NCBI RefSeq assembly: GCF_003014555.1 | Contig: NZ_PYGE01000004.1 | Location: 248,001 to 312,000 of the forward strand | Length of the DNA stretch: 64,000 bases | DNA from: Haloactinopolyspora alba | Lineage (GTDB): Bacteria > Actinomycetota > Actinomycetes > Jiangellales > Jiangellaceae | Direction: 5' to 3' | Part shown: positions 59,101 to 64,000 of the stretch, one piece after another | Position numbering within the stretch: position 1 is the first letter of the stretch | How the letters are laid out: every line of letters starts with the position of its first letter | Notes under the pieces: model-generated | Databases searched by the model: none | What the model saw: the letters and a program-made list of their open reading frames with translations, nothing else | What the model was told of the DNA's origin: nothing | Program-made: the position numbers and the translations under genes

Positions 59101-59474
59101 CCGTCAGCCAGGACGGCCGGCGGGTCGAGAGCCCGTTCTACCTGCAGTACGGCCACGGCGCGTTCGCGTTCAGCATCCCCGGAGGCCAGAAGGCGACGTT
59201 CGAGACGACGCCGGAGCTCGGCCGCTGGTACCACCTGACCGGGGTGCACGACGTCGACGCCGGAGAGTTGCGGTTGTACGTCGACGGGCAGCCCGCGGCG
59301 AGCCTGCAGACCGACGACGTCTCCGTCAGCACCGGACCGCTGGCGATCGGGCGCGCCGAGTACGACGGCGGCAACACCGATTTCTGGAACGGCGCCATCG
59401 ACGAGGTGCACGCCTTCGACAAGGCGCTCACCGACACCGAGGTCGCCGAGCTGTACGAGTCCGAGCGTCCCTGA
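56178..59474 (+). CDS. secreted multidomain GH2-family glycosidase (PA14 + GH2 + LamG)
   Basis: 1098 residues; ATG 56178 after GGGAGGAGAC. Sec signal (~1-36), PA14-like domain (~66-205: GLKGEYFTMSEPGARDF...DNGFRLSLDGEPVIDHW...YLRWSGPG), GH2 sugar-binding and immunoglobulin domains (~330-590), and the catalytic barrel with acid/base E719 in VVFNEGWGEWD; the nucleophile is probably the Glu of DGEHGGF. A LamG/concanavalin-like domain (~895-1098, GGYWRLDEGEGTTSADS...NYSVSAWVSLDE) ends it. Probably hydrolyses beta-galactoside, beta-mannoside or related linkages outside the cell; specificity cannot be read. Confidence 0.9.
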   Translation: MSRRSTGSRALGRVLLLAGALTVPLGLAPPATQAAPQAASPAGQAAPEGAAAEAPGDDPHAEPNGLKGEYFTMSEPGARDFAELGGVSLDPDINMPGLVTTYERMTGQSEHVTARWTGQLEVPETGRYTFYAIGDNGFRLSLDGEPVIDHWVGDWDVEQTSEPVTLEAGERYRFELEHFQDVGGANMYLRWSGPGIDKQLVPESAFHPPADYEVYPVATSVGETGETVRATFAGVVGNVAGLVDHVTIEADTTPMPIRSVEPAPDDPNAVLFTLDEPVLRDARVRFSYDGEAALTVAGEAVPEINRTATNRSTHRLLSEWGENLDPQNPLPEYPRPQLVRERWQNLNGPWQFAGAAEGEQPDFGEPLDEQIIVPFPVESQLSGLERHEDHMFYRKLVTVPDGWDIGSGQRLKLNFGAVDHRARVWVNGKLVAEHTGGYTAFSADITDALVPGGKQEIVVAVTDTTGTNQPIGKQSTDPGGIVYTQSSGIWQTVWMEPVSEVAVDKLVTTPNVDDGTLTVEVRSEGASENARVRALARDDRGRVAGVVVGRANTELELELRDPRLWSPDDPYLYDLEVTLRDGAASDTVDSYFGMRSVSIEEVGGFQKLVLNGEPIFSLAMLDQGFWPGGLHTAPSDEALRFDLEKQKELGFNAVRKHIKMEPARWYYHADKLGLLVWQDFVNATITNEKGREAFLTEGRRMMSQLHNSPSIVGWVVFNEGWGEWDREATGRIAESVKKADPSRIVNAHSGVNCCDSKGDSGKGDIIDHHDYLNDDPPFPDENRAAMDGEHGGFTLRTPGHMWPGPPADIYSGVADKEALTDKYVQNTEHYYLEAAGAELSGSVYTQITDLENELNGFWTYDRREIKVDPERVRAVNERVLAAGASAGEREKLTGGGYWRLDEGEGTTSADSGENGHTLSLTDGVEWVPGVSDSALSFDGNGQYAETDGPVLDTTRNYSVSAWVSLDELPGNYASAVSQDGRRVESPFYLQYGHGAFAFSIPGGQKATFETTPELGRWYHLTGVHDVDAGELRLYVDGQPAASLQTDDVSVSTGPLAIGRAEYDGGNTDFWNGAIDEVHAFDKALTDTEVAELYESERP

Positions 59475-59484
59475 CCGAGGACAT

Positions 59485-59533
59485 GTGACCGGGGCCCGTG
59501 CGGAGGCGACACCTCCGCACGGCCCCTGGTCAC
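59485..59533 (+). terminator. strong hairpin terminator after the GH2 gene
   Basis: Outer GTGACC/GGTCAC, then GGGGCC and GTGCGGAGG pairing with CCTCCGCAC and GGCCCC, with a CGACA loop and single-base bulges. It begins 11 bp after the GH2 stop. The convergent VOC gene ends at 59571. Confidence 0.8.
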
Positions 59534-59570
59534 GTACCGCCCCTGGTCACTTACGGAGGGGGAGCGCCGG

Positions 59571-59999
59571 CTACTCGGACCCGGCCGCCTCGCGCTCCGC
59601 TTCTTCACGCGCCGCTGCTTCGCGTTCCGCCGTGCCGAGCTCGACGCAGAACTCGTTGCCGGCCGGATCGGCGAAGACCACCCAGCCGCGACCGTTCGGC
59701 TTGCGCCGGTCGTCGACGACTGTGCCGCCGAGCTCGGCGACGCGTTCCACCTCCTGGTCGCGTGGCTGGTCCGGCTCGAGGTCGAGGTGGATGCGGTTCT
59801 TGACGGTCTTCGGTTCCGGCACTCGGATGAACAGCAGTCCCGGCTGACCGTCCGGCATGTCCAGCAAGACCTCGTCGTCACCCGGCTCGTCGTCTGGGTG
59901 TAACGGATAGTCGAGCACCTTGCTCCAGAACTCCGCCAAGCCGTACGGCTCGTGCGGTGCGGCACAGTCGACGGTGATGTGCCGGACGGTCGAGGGCAT
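59571..59999 (-). CDS. VOC-superfamily (glyoxalase/bleomycin-resistance-like) protein
   Basis: 142 residues from ATG 59999 (GGAGGAC directly upstream). Two beta-alpha-beta-beta-beta halves: HITVDCAAPHEPYGLAEFWSKVLDYPL ... RIHLDLEPDQPRDQEVERVAELGGTVVDDRRKPNGRGWVVFADPAGNEFCVEL. Metal-ligand-like positions HITVD, HLDLE and FCVEL are present. The Glyoxalase_6-type actinobacterial subgroup has unknown substrates. The C-terminal helix is Glu/Ala-rich. Confidence 0.88.
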   Translation of the reverse strand: MPSTVRHITVDCAAPHEPYGLAEFWSKVLDYPLHPDDEPGDDEVLLDMPDGQPGLLFIRVPEPKTVKNRIHLDLEPDQPRDQEVERVAELGGTVVDDRRKPNGRGWVVFADPAGNEFCVELGTAEREAAAREEAEREAAGSE

Positions 60000-60061
60000 G
60001 CGTCCTCCAGGTGTCGTGTGGCGGACGGTCAGCATGACAGAGACGGACCCGTCGGACGGAG

Positions 60062-60757
60062 TCAGCCGCCGGGGCAGTAGGTGCCGGCGAGCTCCGCGAA
60101 GATCTCGGTGTTGAGCTCGTACGCGACCAGTACCTCATCGACGACGCGGTCGCGTTCGGCGACGCTCCAGGGCACTGCGTCGAGCCGGGCGCGGTAATCG
60201 TTCTTGAACGCCGCCGGATGCGGAATCCGCTCGAACCTGTAGAAACGCACGCCGTCACCGCCGGGGGCGAAGCCGTAGACACGGGCGAGCACCGCGCCGA
60301 TGGCCAGACCGCCGGACAGATCGCCCAGGTAGCGGGTGTAGTGATGGGCGACGAACCCCGCAGGCCAGTGTTCGTTCGCGCGTATCCGCTCGGCGTAGCG
60401 GCGGGTGGAGTCCAGAACGGCGAGACCGTCGGCCGACGGTGATCCGGTCAGGTGCGCGAGGTCGGCGCGGATGCTGGGGACACGTGTCAACTGCTCGGAC
60501 ACGAAGTCGCCGGCCACCGGGTCGTCACGCAGCGTCTCGGCCACCGACTCGAGGGCCTCGTAGACGCACAGATGCTGGGCGATCATGGCGACGTAGCCGG
60601 TGCGGTCGACGCGCCCGTTCAGCAGCGCCGAGACGAAGTCGGACTGCTCGGCCCGCTGGTGCAGGTGGCGGCTGCGCTCGCGCAGGACGGCGGAGAACGG
60701 CGGCGCCGGGTCGACCGGCGCGTCGGGCAGCGGGTGTGGCGCACGGATACTGGGCAC
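60062..60757 (-). CDS. heme oxygenase (biliverdin-producing)
   Basis: 231 residues from GTG 60757 with GGAGGAG 6 nt upstream; the frame is open to 61000 but that extension covers the divergent promoter. Proximal heme ligand H33 in HLHQRAEQSDF and the distal-helix signature HHYTRYLGDLSGGLAIG match HmuO/HO-1. Releases iron from heme. An iron box ~50 bp upstream indicates induction in iron shortage, in line with the fep-like importer elsewhere in the window. Confidence 0.94.
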   Translation of the reverse strand: MPSIRAPHPLPDAPVDPAPPFSAVLRERSRHLHQRAEQSDFVSALLNGRVDRTGYVAMIAQHLCVYEALESVAETLRDDPVAGDFVSEQLTRVPSIRADLAHLTGSPSADGLAVLDSTRRYAERIRANEHWPAGFVAHHYTRYLGDLSGGLAIGAVLARVYGFAPGGDGVRFYRFERIPHPAAFKNDYRARLDAVPWSVAERDRVVDEVLVAYELNTEIFAELAGTYCPGG

Positions 60758-60806
60758 GGACGCTCCTCCGGTCGGCACCTCGGACCTCGGCACCAGTATG
60801 CGTTGC

Positions 60807-60819
60807 TTAGGCTTGCCTA
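60807..60819 (-). promoter_or_regulatory. iron box core upstream of heme oxygenase
   Basis: TTAGGCTTGCCTA, matching the core of the actinobacterial IdeR/DmdR box (TTAGGCTAACCTAA) and nearly palindromic. It is 50 bp upstream of the heme oxygenase start and 108 bp upstream of the divergent LysE gene. Confidence 0.75.
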
Positions 60820-60926
60820 TCCAAATGTCGTGCTTGTTCGGAATAGTTCCAGCATCCCCCGGGTTCGCACCATCGACCCGCCGACGGGCGCGGTCGAACC
60901 GTCGTGCCGACCCGAAGCAGGTGCTC

Positions 60927-61577
60927 ATGATCACGACCAGCGCTGTCGTCGGAATCGCCCTGGTGGCGCTCGGACTGGTGCTCACGCCCGGGCCGAACAT
61001 GATCTATCTGGTGTCCAGGTCGGTGACGCAGGGCCGTCGCGCCGGCCTGATCTCCCTGATCGGCGTCGCCGCCGGCTTCTTCGTCTACCTCGTCGCCGCG
61101 GCAGTCGGCATCGCGGCTGTGTTCACGCTGGTCCCGGCGCTCTACACGGCGGTCAAACTGGCCGGCGCCGGCTACCTGCTGTGGCTGGCGTGGAAGACGC
61201 TGCGCCCCGGCGGTTCGTCCGTGTTCTCGCCGGAGCCGATGCCGCCCGACGCCCCACGACGGCTGTTCACCATGGGTCTCGTCACGAACCTGCTGAACCC
61301 GAAGATCGCGATCCTGTACGTGTCACTGCTGCCCCAGTTCGTCGACCCGGACCGCGGCAGTGTGGCCGTGCAGAGCCTGTTGCTGGGCCTCACCCAGATC
61401 GCGGTGGCGTTGACGGTCAACGCCCTGATCGTGCTCACTGCGGGCTCGCTCGCGGCGTTCCTGGGTGCCCGCCCGACGTGGCTGCGGGTGCAGCGCTTCG
61501 TGATGGGGTCGGTGCTGGCCGCGCTGGCGGTGCGGATGATCACCGACCGTTCCCGCCCGGCCGCGGCGACACCGTGA
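60927..61577 (+). CDS. LysE-family amino acid exporter
   Basis: 216 residues, six transmembrane helices. Signature LVALGLVLTPGPNMIYLVSRSVTQGRRAGLISLIGVAAGFFVYLVAAAVG (RhtB/LysE type) and FTMGLVTNLLNPKIAILYVSLLPQFVDP. Exports an amino acid or homoserine lactone-like solute; substrate not deducible. ATG 60927 is used. Divergent from heme oxygenase and possibly touched by the same iron box. Confidence 0.9.
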   Translation: MITTSAVVGIALVALGLVLTPGPNMIYLVSRSVTQGRRAGLISLIGVAAGFFVYLVAAAVGIAAVFTLVPALYTAVKLAGAGYLLWLAWKTLRPGGSSVFSPEPMPPDAPRRLFTMGLVTNLLNPKIAILYVSLLPQFVDPDRGSVAVQSLLLGLTQIAVALTVNALIVLTAGSLAAFLGARPTWLRVQRFVMGSVLAALAVRMITDRSRPAAATP

Positions 61578-61583
61578 CCGACT

Positions 61584-61640
61584 CCCATGATCATCGGCAC
61601 TTTGCCGTCATATGGGCGGCGAAGTGCCGATGATCATGGG
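61584..61640. terminator. 19-bp-stem hairpin between convergent lysE-like and trx genes
   Basis: Arms 61584-61602 and 61622-61640 are perfect complements (CCCATGATCATCGGCACTT and its reverse). The 19-nt middle contains GCCG/CGGC. It lies 7 bp after the exporter stop and 15 bp before the convergent thioredoxin stop, so it can serve both. Resembles the other long GATC-containing hairpins. Confidence 0.75.
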
Positions 61641-61654
61641 GACATGCGTGCGCG

Positions 61655-61999
61655 TTAGCGGGACAGGGCGTCGTCGATCTCGGCGAGCAACCTGGCTTTC
61701 GGGCGCGCTCCGACGATGGCCCACAGCGGCTCCCCGCCGCGGAACAGCATCAACGTCGGTAGCGACCGGACCTGGTAACGCGCCGCGATGAGCGGGTTCT
61801 CGTCGGAGTTGATGGTGCGTACGGCGAGGGTGCCCGCCCGCTCCGCGGCGATCTGCTCGACGACCGGCGCGACCATCCGGCACGACGGGCACCACTGTGC
61901 CCAGAAGTCCACCAGTACCGGTGTGGAAAGCGCGAGGACGTCGTCGGCGAACGTGTCGTCGGTGACGACGCGGACGGAGCTCGTGGTGCTGGTCGGCAT
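61655..61999 (-). CDS. trxA: thioredoxin with WCPSC active site
   Basis: 114 residues. Thioredoxin fold with VLVDFWAQWCPSCRMVAPVVEQIAAE and cis-Pro in RSLPTLMLF. The redox motif is CPSC rather than the usual CGPC, which should shift redox potential. Translationally coupled to the preceding MerR gene (TGATG), suggesting redox- or metal-responsive expression. Confidence 0.93.
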   Translation of the reverse strand: MPTSTTSSVRVVTDDTFADDVLALSTPVLVDFWAQWCPSCRMVAPVVEQIAAERAGTLAVRTINSDENPLIAARYQVRSLPTLMLFRGGEPLWAIVGARPKARLLAEIDDALSR

Positions 62000-62397
62000 C
62001 AGTTCTCCTCAGGTGTGACGGTGTCCGAACCGCACGTACCCGTCCGCCGGGACCTGGCGTCAGCGAGCTTGGCGGCGATGTCGGTGCGGATCTGCGCCAA
62101 CCGGTCGACGAGTGCGTCGATCTCGGTGAGCTTGCGTTCGTACACCTCGATCGAGTCGGCGCAGGCGTCCCCGGTGTGGTGCCCGGAGCGCAGGCACTCG
62201 ACGAACGGCCGCGTGTCGTCGAGGCTGAATCCGATGTCCTGCAGGGTGCGGATCTCGCGCACCAGGGTCAGGTCGGCCTCGTCGTACTCGCGGTACCCGT
62301 TCGTCGTGCGCCGGGCGGTGAGCAGCCCCTGAGTCTCGTAGAACCGCAACGCCCGCGTCGTCGTCCCCGCCCGTCTCGCCAGGTCACCGATCCGCAT
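61999..62397 (-). CDS. MerR-family regulator
   Basis: 132 residues from ATG 62397. Winged HTH (MRIGDLARRAGTTTRALRFYETQGLLTARRTTNGYREYDEADLTLVREIRTLQDIGFSLDD), a coiled-coil dimerisation helix and two cysteines: GDAC before it and TGTCG at the C-terminal end. The arrangement is like CueR/ZntR or SoxR-type sensors, but a full metal-binding loop is not evident. Probably controls itself and the coupled thioredoxin. Confidence 0.92.
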   Translation of the reverse strand: MRIGDLARRAGTTTRALRFYETQGLLTARRTTNGYREYDEADLTLVREIRTLQDIGFSLDDTRPFVECLRSGHHTGDACADSIEVYERKLTEIDALVDRLAQIRTDIAAKLADARSRRTGTCGSDTVTPEEN

Positions 62398-62414
62398 GGC
62401 GACGACGCTAGACG

Positions 62415-62430
62415 TTGACGCTGGCGTCAA
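62415..62430 (-). promoter_or_regulatory. MerR operator palindrome
   Basis: TTGACGC-TG-GCGTCAA, 7-bp arms, 18-33 bp upstream of the MerR start. On the minus strand the left half reads TTGACG, a -35-like element. Probable autoregulatory site. Confidence 0.65.
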
Positions 62431-62472
62431 GGCAACAACGCCGCAAGACTTCCGTGGGCGTTCATACCCGGT

Positions 62473-62485
62473 TATACTACCGGTG
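62473..62485 (+). promoter_or_regulatory. -10 box of a leaderless toxin-antitoxin promoter
   Basis: TATACT at 62473-62478 is followed 6 nt later by the GTG start at 62485, the expected transcription start, so the mRNA is probably leaderless. CCGGT and ACCGG flank the -10 as a short inverted repeat, a likely antitoxin operator. Confidence 0.6.
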
Positions 62486-62727
62486 TGAAGACTGCGATCT
62501 CCGTGCCGGACGAGACGTTCAATCGCGCATCCAAGCGAGCGGCGGAGCTCGGGATGAGCCGTTCCGAGTTCTTCACGCATGCTGCCCAGCAGTACCTGGA
62601 ACACCTGGATGCTTCCGTGATCACTGAGCAGATCGACCGGACGCTCGGCCTGGTGGATGACGATGATTCGTCTGCCGTCGCTGCGCAAGCGGGACGACGC
62701 TTCTTGTCGCGAGACGACGAGTGGTGA
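62485..62727 (+). CDS. ribbon-helix-helix antitoxin (MazE-like)
   Basis: 80 residues. KTAISVPDETFNRASKRAAELGMSRSEFFTHAAQQYLEHL is a ribbon-helix-helix DNA-binding fold; the acidic tail (LGLVDDDDSS...RRFLSRDDEW) would wrap and inhibit the toxin. GTG start at the predicted transcription start, no ribosome site needed. Its stop overlaps the MazF start (GTGA). Confidence 0.92.
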   Translation: MKTAISVPDETFNRASKRAAELGMSRSEFFTHAAQQYLEHLDASVITEQIDRTLGLVDDDDSSAVAAQAGRRFLSRDDEW

Positions 62728-63065
62728 TCTCGCGCGGCGATCTGTACTGGGCCGATCTTGGTGACGCTCGCGGGAGCGGGCCGGCCAAGCGCCGCCCCGT
62801 GCTCGTGGTCCAATCGGATCCGTTCAACACCAGTCGACTGGCCACGACGCTCGCGACCGTCATCACCTCGAACACGACGCTGGCGGCGATGCCCGGCAAC
62901 GTGTTCCTTCCAGCCGCAGCGACCGGCTTGCCCCGGGACTCGGTAGTCAACGTCACCGCGCTCGTCACTCTTGACAAGGACGATCTCGACGAGCTTGTCG
63001 GGCACGTGCCGGAATACCTCATGCGCGAAGTCGACCAGGGACTGCGTCAGGTGTTCGGTCTGTAG
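62724..63065 (+). CDS. MazF/PemK-family endoribonuclease toxin
   Basis: 113 residues from GTG 62724 (GTG 62721 is the alternative). SRGDLYWADLGDARGSGPAKRRPVLVVQSDPFN (catalytic Arg loop) and ATVITSNTTLAAMPGNVFLPAAATGLPRDSVVNVTALVTLDKDDL (catalytic Ser/Thr strand) match MazF. Cleaves mRNA or tRNA at specific sequences. Coupled directly to its antitoxin. Confidence 0.94.
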   Translation: MISRGDLYWADLGDARGSGPAKRRPVLVVQSDPFNTSRLATTLATVITSNTTLAAMPGNVFLPAAATGLPRDSVVNVTALVTLDKDDLDELVGHVPEYLMREVDQGLRQVFGL

Positions 63066-63128
63066 ACGCCACGAACCACAGCAGCGGTCGCATGGTGACG
63101 GCCAGCGTCGATCGACCCGCACACCCAG

Positions 63129-63782
63129 CTACGCGGGCTTGCGAGCCAACAGACACGCGGTCGGCCGCGTCTTCCCTGCGCCGGCCTCCTGGAGCAGCCG
63201 TGTCTCGACCGTCAGTCCGGCATCCGCGACGAGCTCGGCGACGCGTTCGGCCGGCAGGAAATGAGCCTCGTAGGACACCGGGTGACCGCCGTACGCGTGC
63301 GTCGGGCGCAGCAGTTCGTCGTCACCGACATAGGTCCACAGCAGCAGCTGACCGCCGGGCGCCAGGGTCCGATGGAACTCGGCGAAGACGCCCGGCAGAT
63401 GCTCCGGCGGCGTGTGGAACGTGGAGAACAGCGCCAGCACACCACCGAGCCGGCCGTCGTCGACGTCCAGCGAGGTCATCGATCCGACGTCGAACCGCAG
63501 TTCCGGGTGGGCCCGGCGTGCCAGCTCGACCATCGCCGGCGACACGTCGACGCCGAACGCCGGCGCGCCGAACTGCGTCAGGTAAGCCGTCACTCGGCCC
63601 GGTCCGCAGCCCACGTCGGCCACCGGCCCTAGGCCGGCGTCGTGCACCATCTCGGCGAACGCCCTCAACATCGCGCGGCCCAACGGGTCCATGTCGGCGG
63701 GCGCGGGAATGCGGTCTACGTAGTCGGCGGCGACGGTGTCGTAGGACTCCCGCACCGCCGAGAGGTACGCGGGTTCGCTCAC
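63129..63782 (-). CDS. class I SAM-dependent methyltransferase
   Basis: 217 residues. Motif I VADVGCGPGRVTAYL, motif II AFGVDVSPAMVELARRAHPELRFDVGSM, motif III LGGVLALFSTFHTPPEHLPGVFAEFHRTLAPGGQLLLWTYVG. Small-molecule methyltransferase of the UbiE-like type. Substrate unknown; it lies 15 bp after the partial gene upstream on the same strand and may be co-transcribed with it. Confidence 0.9.
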   Translation of the reverse strand: MSEPAYLSAVRESYDTVAADYVDRIPAPADMDPLGRAMLRAFAEMVHDAGLGPVADVGCGPGRVTAYLTQFGAPAFGVDVSPAMVELARRAHPELRFDVGSMTSLDVDDGRLGGVLALFSTFHTPPEHLPGVFAEFHRTLAPGGQLLLWTYVGDDELLRPTHAYGGHPVSYEAHFLPAERVAELVADAGLTVETRLLQEAGAGKTRPTACLLARKPA

Positions 63783-63797
63783 TCGGACGCGTCGTGC

Positions 63798-64000
63798 TCA
63801 GGTAGCGCGCCGCACGCCCGCGAGCGTCGCCGGTCCGCCGTCGCGCCACGTGCCCGTGAGCGTGTGCTCGGCCGCCACGTCGGCGCCGACGACGCGCGCG
63901 ACGACGAGCTCGAGCCCGCCGGCACGGACGACGGTCGTGTCGCCGTCGTCGTGGCTGTCCAGCGTGTCGATGCGGGGCACCGCGACATCGCCGGCGCTGC
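63798..64000 (-). CDS. C-terminal part of a maltokinase N-cap-like protein (cut by window edge)
   Basis: About 66 residues visible, frame open to the right edge, so the in-frame GTG at 63980 is unlikely to be the real start. The end, LELVVARVVGADVAAEHTLTGTWRDGGPATLAGVRRA, resembles the close of the small actinobacterial proteins related to the maltokinase N-terminal cap domain (TLTGTW...LAGVR). The role is unknown. Confidence 0.5.
   Translation of the reverse strand, partial: SAGDVAVPRIDTLDSHDDGDTTVVRAGGLELVVARVVGADVAAEHTLTGTWRDGGPATLAGVRRAT

Noticed and set aside
56223-59411. A 1062-codon minus-strand open frame opposite the GH2 gene
   Set aside because: Composition is typical of an antisense shadow (Val/Arg/Asp/Leu-rich, no motifs), while the plus strand encodes clear PA14, GH2 and LamG domains.

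Overview
This 64 kb window is chromosomal DNA of a very GC-rich actinobacterium. Evidence: strong G/C third-position bias, frequent GTG starts, dense ATGA/GTGA stop-start overlaps, PPOX-type flavin/deazaflavin oxidoreductase families, a Tad-like locus with a DUF4244 pilin, a BldG-type STAS protein and a 6C-type small RNA. The gene order at both ends follows the conserved crp-nth-NUDIX-marP-hydrolase-holin-like-acs and HAD-6C RNA-ssd-tadABC-pilin-tadE-helicase order known from Mycobacterium and Streptomyces, which suggests a filamentous or Jiangella-like actinobacterium. The genus is inference only. No rRNA, tRNA, transposase, integrase or CRISPR array was seen.

Layout. 1-7.1 kb: conserved core with a NUDIX tail, an MBL-fold hydrolase, Crp, endonuclease III, CoA pyrophosphatase, the MarP periplasmic protease, an alpha/beta hydrolase lacking its nucleophile, a holin-like protein and NhaA. 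7.2-8.8 kb: a PPOX protein and a WYL regulator diverging from a perfect operator palindrome. 9-21 kb: acetate/monocarboxylate handling (acs, actP with a DUF485 partner, a second SSS symporter, a LytTR regulator and a LytS-like kinase). The LytS and LytTR genes are separated by a cell-envelope-stress-like module (OmpR regulator, kinase, GerMN lipoprotein, divergent VanY carboxypeptidase). 21-25 kb: amino-acid metabolism with ilvE/MocR and threonine dehydratase/LysR divergent pairs.

25.3-27.1 kb: a compact, lower-GC, translationally coupled three-gene set. It encodes a small-alarmone-hydrolase (HD) protein, a RelA/SpoT-domain protein with a long helical N-terminal region, and an 89-residue protein. 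It looks like a toxSAS-type toxin-antitoxin or defence module and is the most interesting locus here. 27.1-30.3 kb: a siderophore-type ABC importer (fepC/G/D-like) behind an iron box, with a previously unremarked 26-codon reading frame between the box and fepD. 30-36 kb: assorted small regulators and enzymes, then an 0.8 kb gene-free stretch full of hairpins and short tandem repeats. 36.5-39 kb: a tandem set of three related membrane-anchored beta-sandwich-like proteins of unknown function.

39.5-50.8 kb: HAD phosphatase, 6C RNA, the Tad secretion/pilus locus (ssd, tadA, tadB, tadC, pilin, tadE, tadG-like), an EamA exporter, a DUF1998 helicase and bldG. Both tad transcription units are preceded by a pair of DnaA-box-like sites about 30 bp apart. 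51-53.3 kb: H+-pyrophosphatase. 53.4-59.5 kb: divergent secreted glycosidases (Tat-exported GH127-type; GH2 with PA14 and LamG domains). 59.5-64 kb: a VOC protein, heme oxygenase with an iron box, a LysE exporter, a MerR-thioredoxin operon, a leaderless RHH/MazF toxin-antitoxin pair, a methyltransferase and a partial maltokinase-cap-like gene.

The accessory genes between acs and the HAD/ssd locus (about 11-39 kb) interrupt what is a near-contiguous core block in relatives, and dispersed hairpin repeats are concentrated in the same interval.
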